A DNA stretch of 64,000 nt from Cyclobacteriaceae bacterium (GTDB lineage Bacteria > Bacteroidota > Bacteroidia > Cytophagales > Cyclobacteriaceae): the NCBI GenBank assembly GCA_020832305.1, contig JAFIEV010000087.1:1-64000 (forward strand), in the 5' to 3' direction. Numbering within the stretch: position 1 is the first letter of the stretch; each line of letters starts with the position of its first letter. Both the position numbers and the translations under genes were made by a program. Under the pieces are notes generated by a model. That model had not been told where the DNA came from, made no database searches, and saw only the letters and a list, made by a program, of their open reading frames with translations. Shown here piece after piece: positions 63,422-64,000 of this stretch.

Positions 63422-63997
63422 CTATATGGCCGCTGCAATCGTAACAATGCTTACAGAAGACGCCCCGGCCTGCAAGAGAGCCAAGGCACAAGCCTCCAAC
63501 GTCGCGCCTGTTGTTATCACATCATCGGCCAGCAGAATCCGTTTCTTCTGAATTGGTTCATTATTTTGCAGCGTAAAGGCTTTTTCTACGTTAGTCCATC
63601 GCTCTATCCGGCTTTTTCGTGTCTGTGAAATATTTATTTTTTCCCTGATCAATACATTGGTATAAATTGGAAGTGACAAAGCTTCGGCCAACCCTTCAGC
63701 AAATACCAGGCTTTGATTGAATCCTCTTTTTTTTTGTCTGCTTTTGTGAATTGGTACCGGAACTATACCATCCCATTCATTTTGTAAACCCGACTCTATC
63801 AACTCAATCCCAAACCATCTTCCAATGTATGTGCCAATATCTTTATTACCCTTGTATTTAAAATTGTGTAAAAGTGTCTGAACAATGCTGTTTTTATGAA
63901 AGCTGAGATAGCAATAGGCATGTTGTATCTCAACTTTACCGTAAAATCGTTGTTCAAGGTGGTTGTAATGCCCCTGGTGAAAGTACAACCGTGGCAA
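63422..63997 (-). CDS. ComF-family phosphoribosyltransferase-like protein, cut by the window edge
   Basis: The 191 residues seen show the C-terminal part of a ComF protein: QTLLHNFKYKGNKDIGTYIGRWFG, VPVPIHKSRQKKRGFNQSLVFAEGLAEAL and the PRPP-binding loop ADDVITTGATLEACALALLQAG. ComF proteins help in the import of DNA in competence or in phosphoribosyl transfer. The N-terminal zinc-ribbon region and the start lie beyond 64000; the first part here is frame-open to the edge. Confidence 0.88.
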   Translation of the reverse strand: MPRLYFHQGHYNHLEQRFYGKVEIQHAYCYLSFHKNSIVQTLLHNFKYKGNKDIGTYIGRWFGIELIESGLQNEWDGIVPVPIHKSRQKKRGFNQSLVFAEGLAEALSLPIYTNVLIREKINISQTRKSRIERWTNVEKAFTLQNNEPIQKKRILLADDVITTGATLEACALALLQAGASSVSIVTIAAAI

Positions 63998-64000
63998 TTC

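Overview
The window is a chromosomal segment of a Bacteroidota bacterium, most likely a member of the Cytophagales. Supporting signs are a PorZ homologue of the type IX secretion system next to recO, CarboxypepD_reg-like domains ending in VVTTGY/VVVIGYG tails, a GH92 mannosidase lipoprotein, many SPII lipoproteins, two TAnnTTTG promoter boxes, and moderate-to-low GC. I see no rRNA, tRNA, CRISPR array or complete insertion sequence.

Region 1 (about 1-10,460) is an accessory island. It holds four C-terminal cassettes of Rhs (YD-repeat) polymorphic toxins without their large N-terminal parts. The three complete copies of the direct repeat (about 520-540 bp) consist of a palindrome-rich intergenic block followed by the conserved Rhs core. 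Each is followed by a different toxin tip and a cognate immunity-type gene: HExxxH protein plus lipoprotein, lipase-like protein plus three-helix membrane protein, unknown tip plus MORN/YwqK-like lipoprotein, and a broken EExxHA tip plus a short lipoprotein. Cassettes 1 and 4 are broken. Three of the four cores carry an in-frame double palindrome that replaces a conserved motif. A fragment of the Rhs body, a Cro/C1-type regulator, a remnant of a second regulator and an Rpn-family nuclease complete the island.

Region 2 (10,668-14,458) is an operon for a NEW3-domain exported protein and an ABC-2 transporter, followed by an XPF/ERCC4-type nuclease with helix-hairpin-helix. Region 3 (14,571-20,488, minus) has two lipoproteins and a four-gene operon, HlyD adaptor - VTC-type polyphosphate polymerase domain - DUF4956 membrane protein - TolC, which could form a polyphosphate (or other polyanion) synthesis and export machine. 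Region 4 (20,695-28,683) is housekeeping: uridine kinase, RdgB, a PBP4-type lipoprotein, nucleoside hydrolase, EEP phosphatase, lysS and proline dehydrogenase.

Region 5 (28,855-32,612) is a shikimate cluster (DAHP synthase-chorismate mutase fusion, aroB, aroA). It is followed by a two-gene insert whose first protein has the exact Thr1/Asp17/Lys33 catalytic layout of proteasome beta subunits on an otherwise unfamiliar 429-residue chain. Region 6 (34,601-45,578) has an M42 aminopeptidase, two adjacent DUF3857/transglutaminase-like proteins (one without the catalytic Cys), a relic of a related gene, and a sigma factor/anti-sigma-TonB operon divergent from a YfbK-type vWA protein. Region 7 (46,138-51,595, minus) is an operon of an unrecognised enzyme, a PfkB kinase-HAD phosphatase fusion and a GH92 mannosidase. 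Region 8 (51,982-63,997) contains a beta-barrel protein, a FemAB/GNAT-like protein, a DMT transporter, YigZ, a Na/Pi cotransporter, a DUF389 protein with an unknown partner, and the tdk-porZ-recO cluster, with comF running off the right edge.

The two most interesting candidates are the VTC/DUF4956/HlyD/TolC operon and the orphan proteasome-like hydrolase with its small partner. The Rhs cassette array with in-frame palindromes follows closely.
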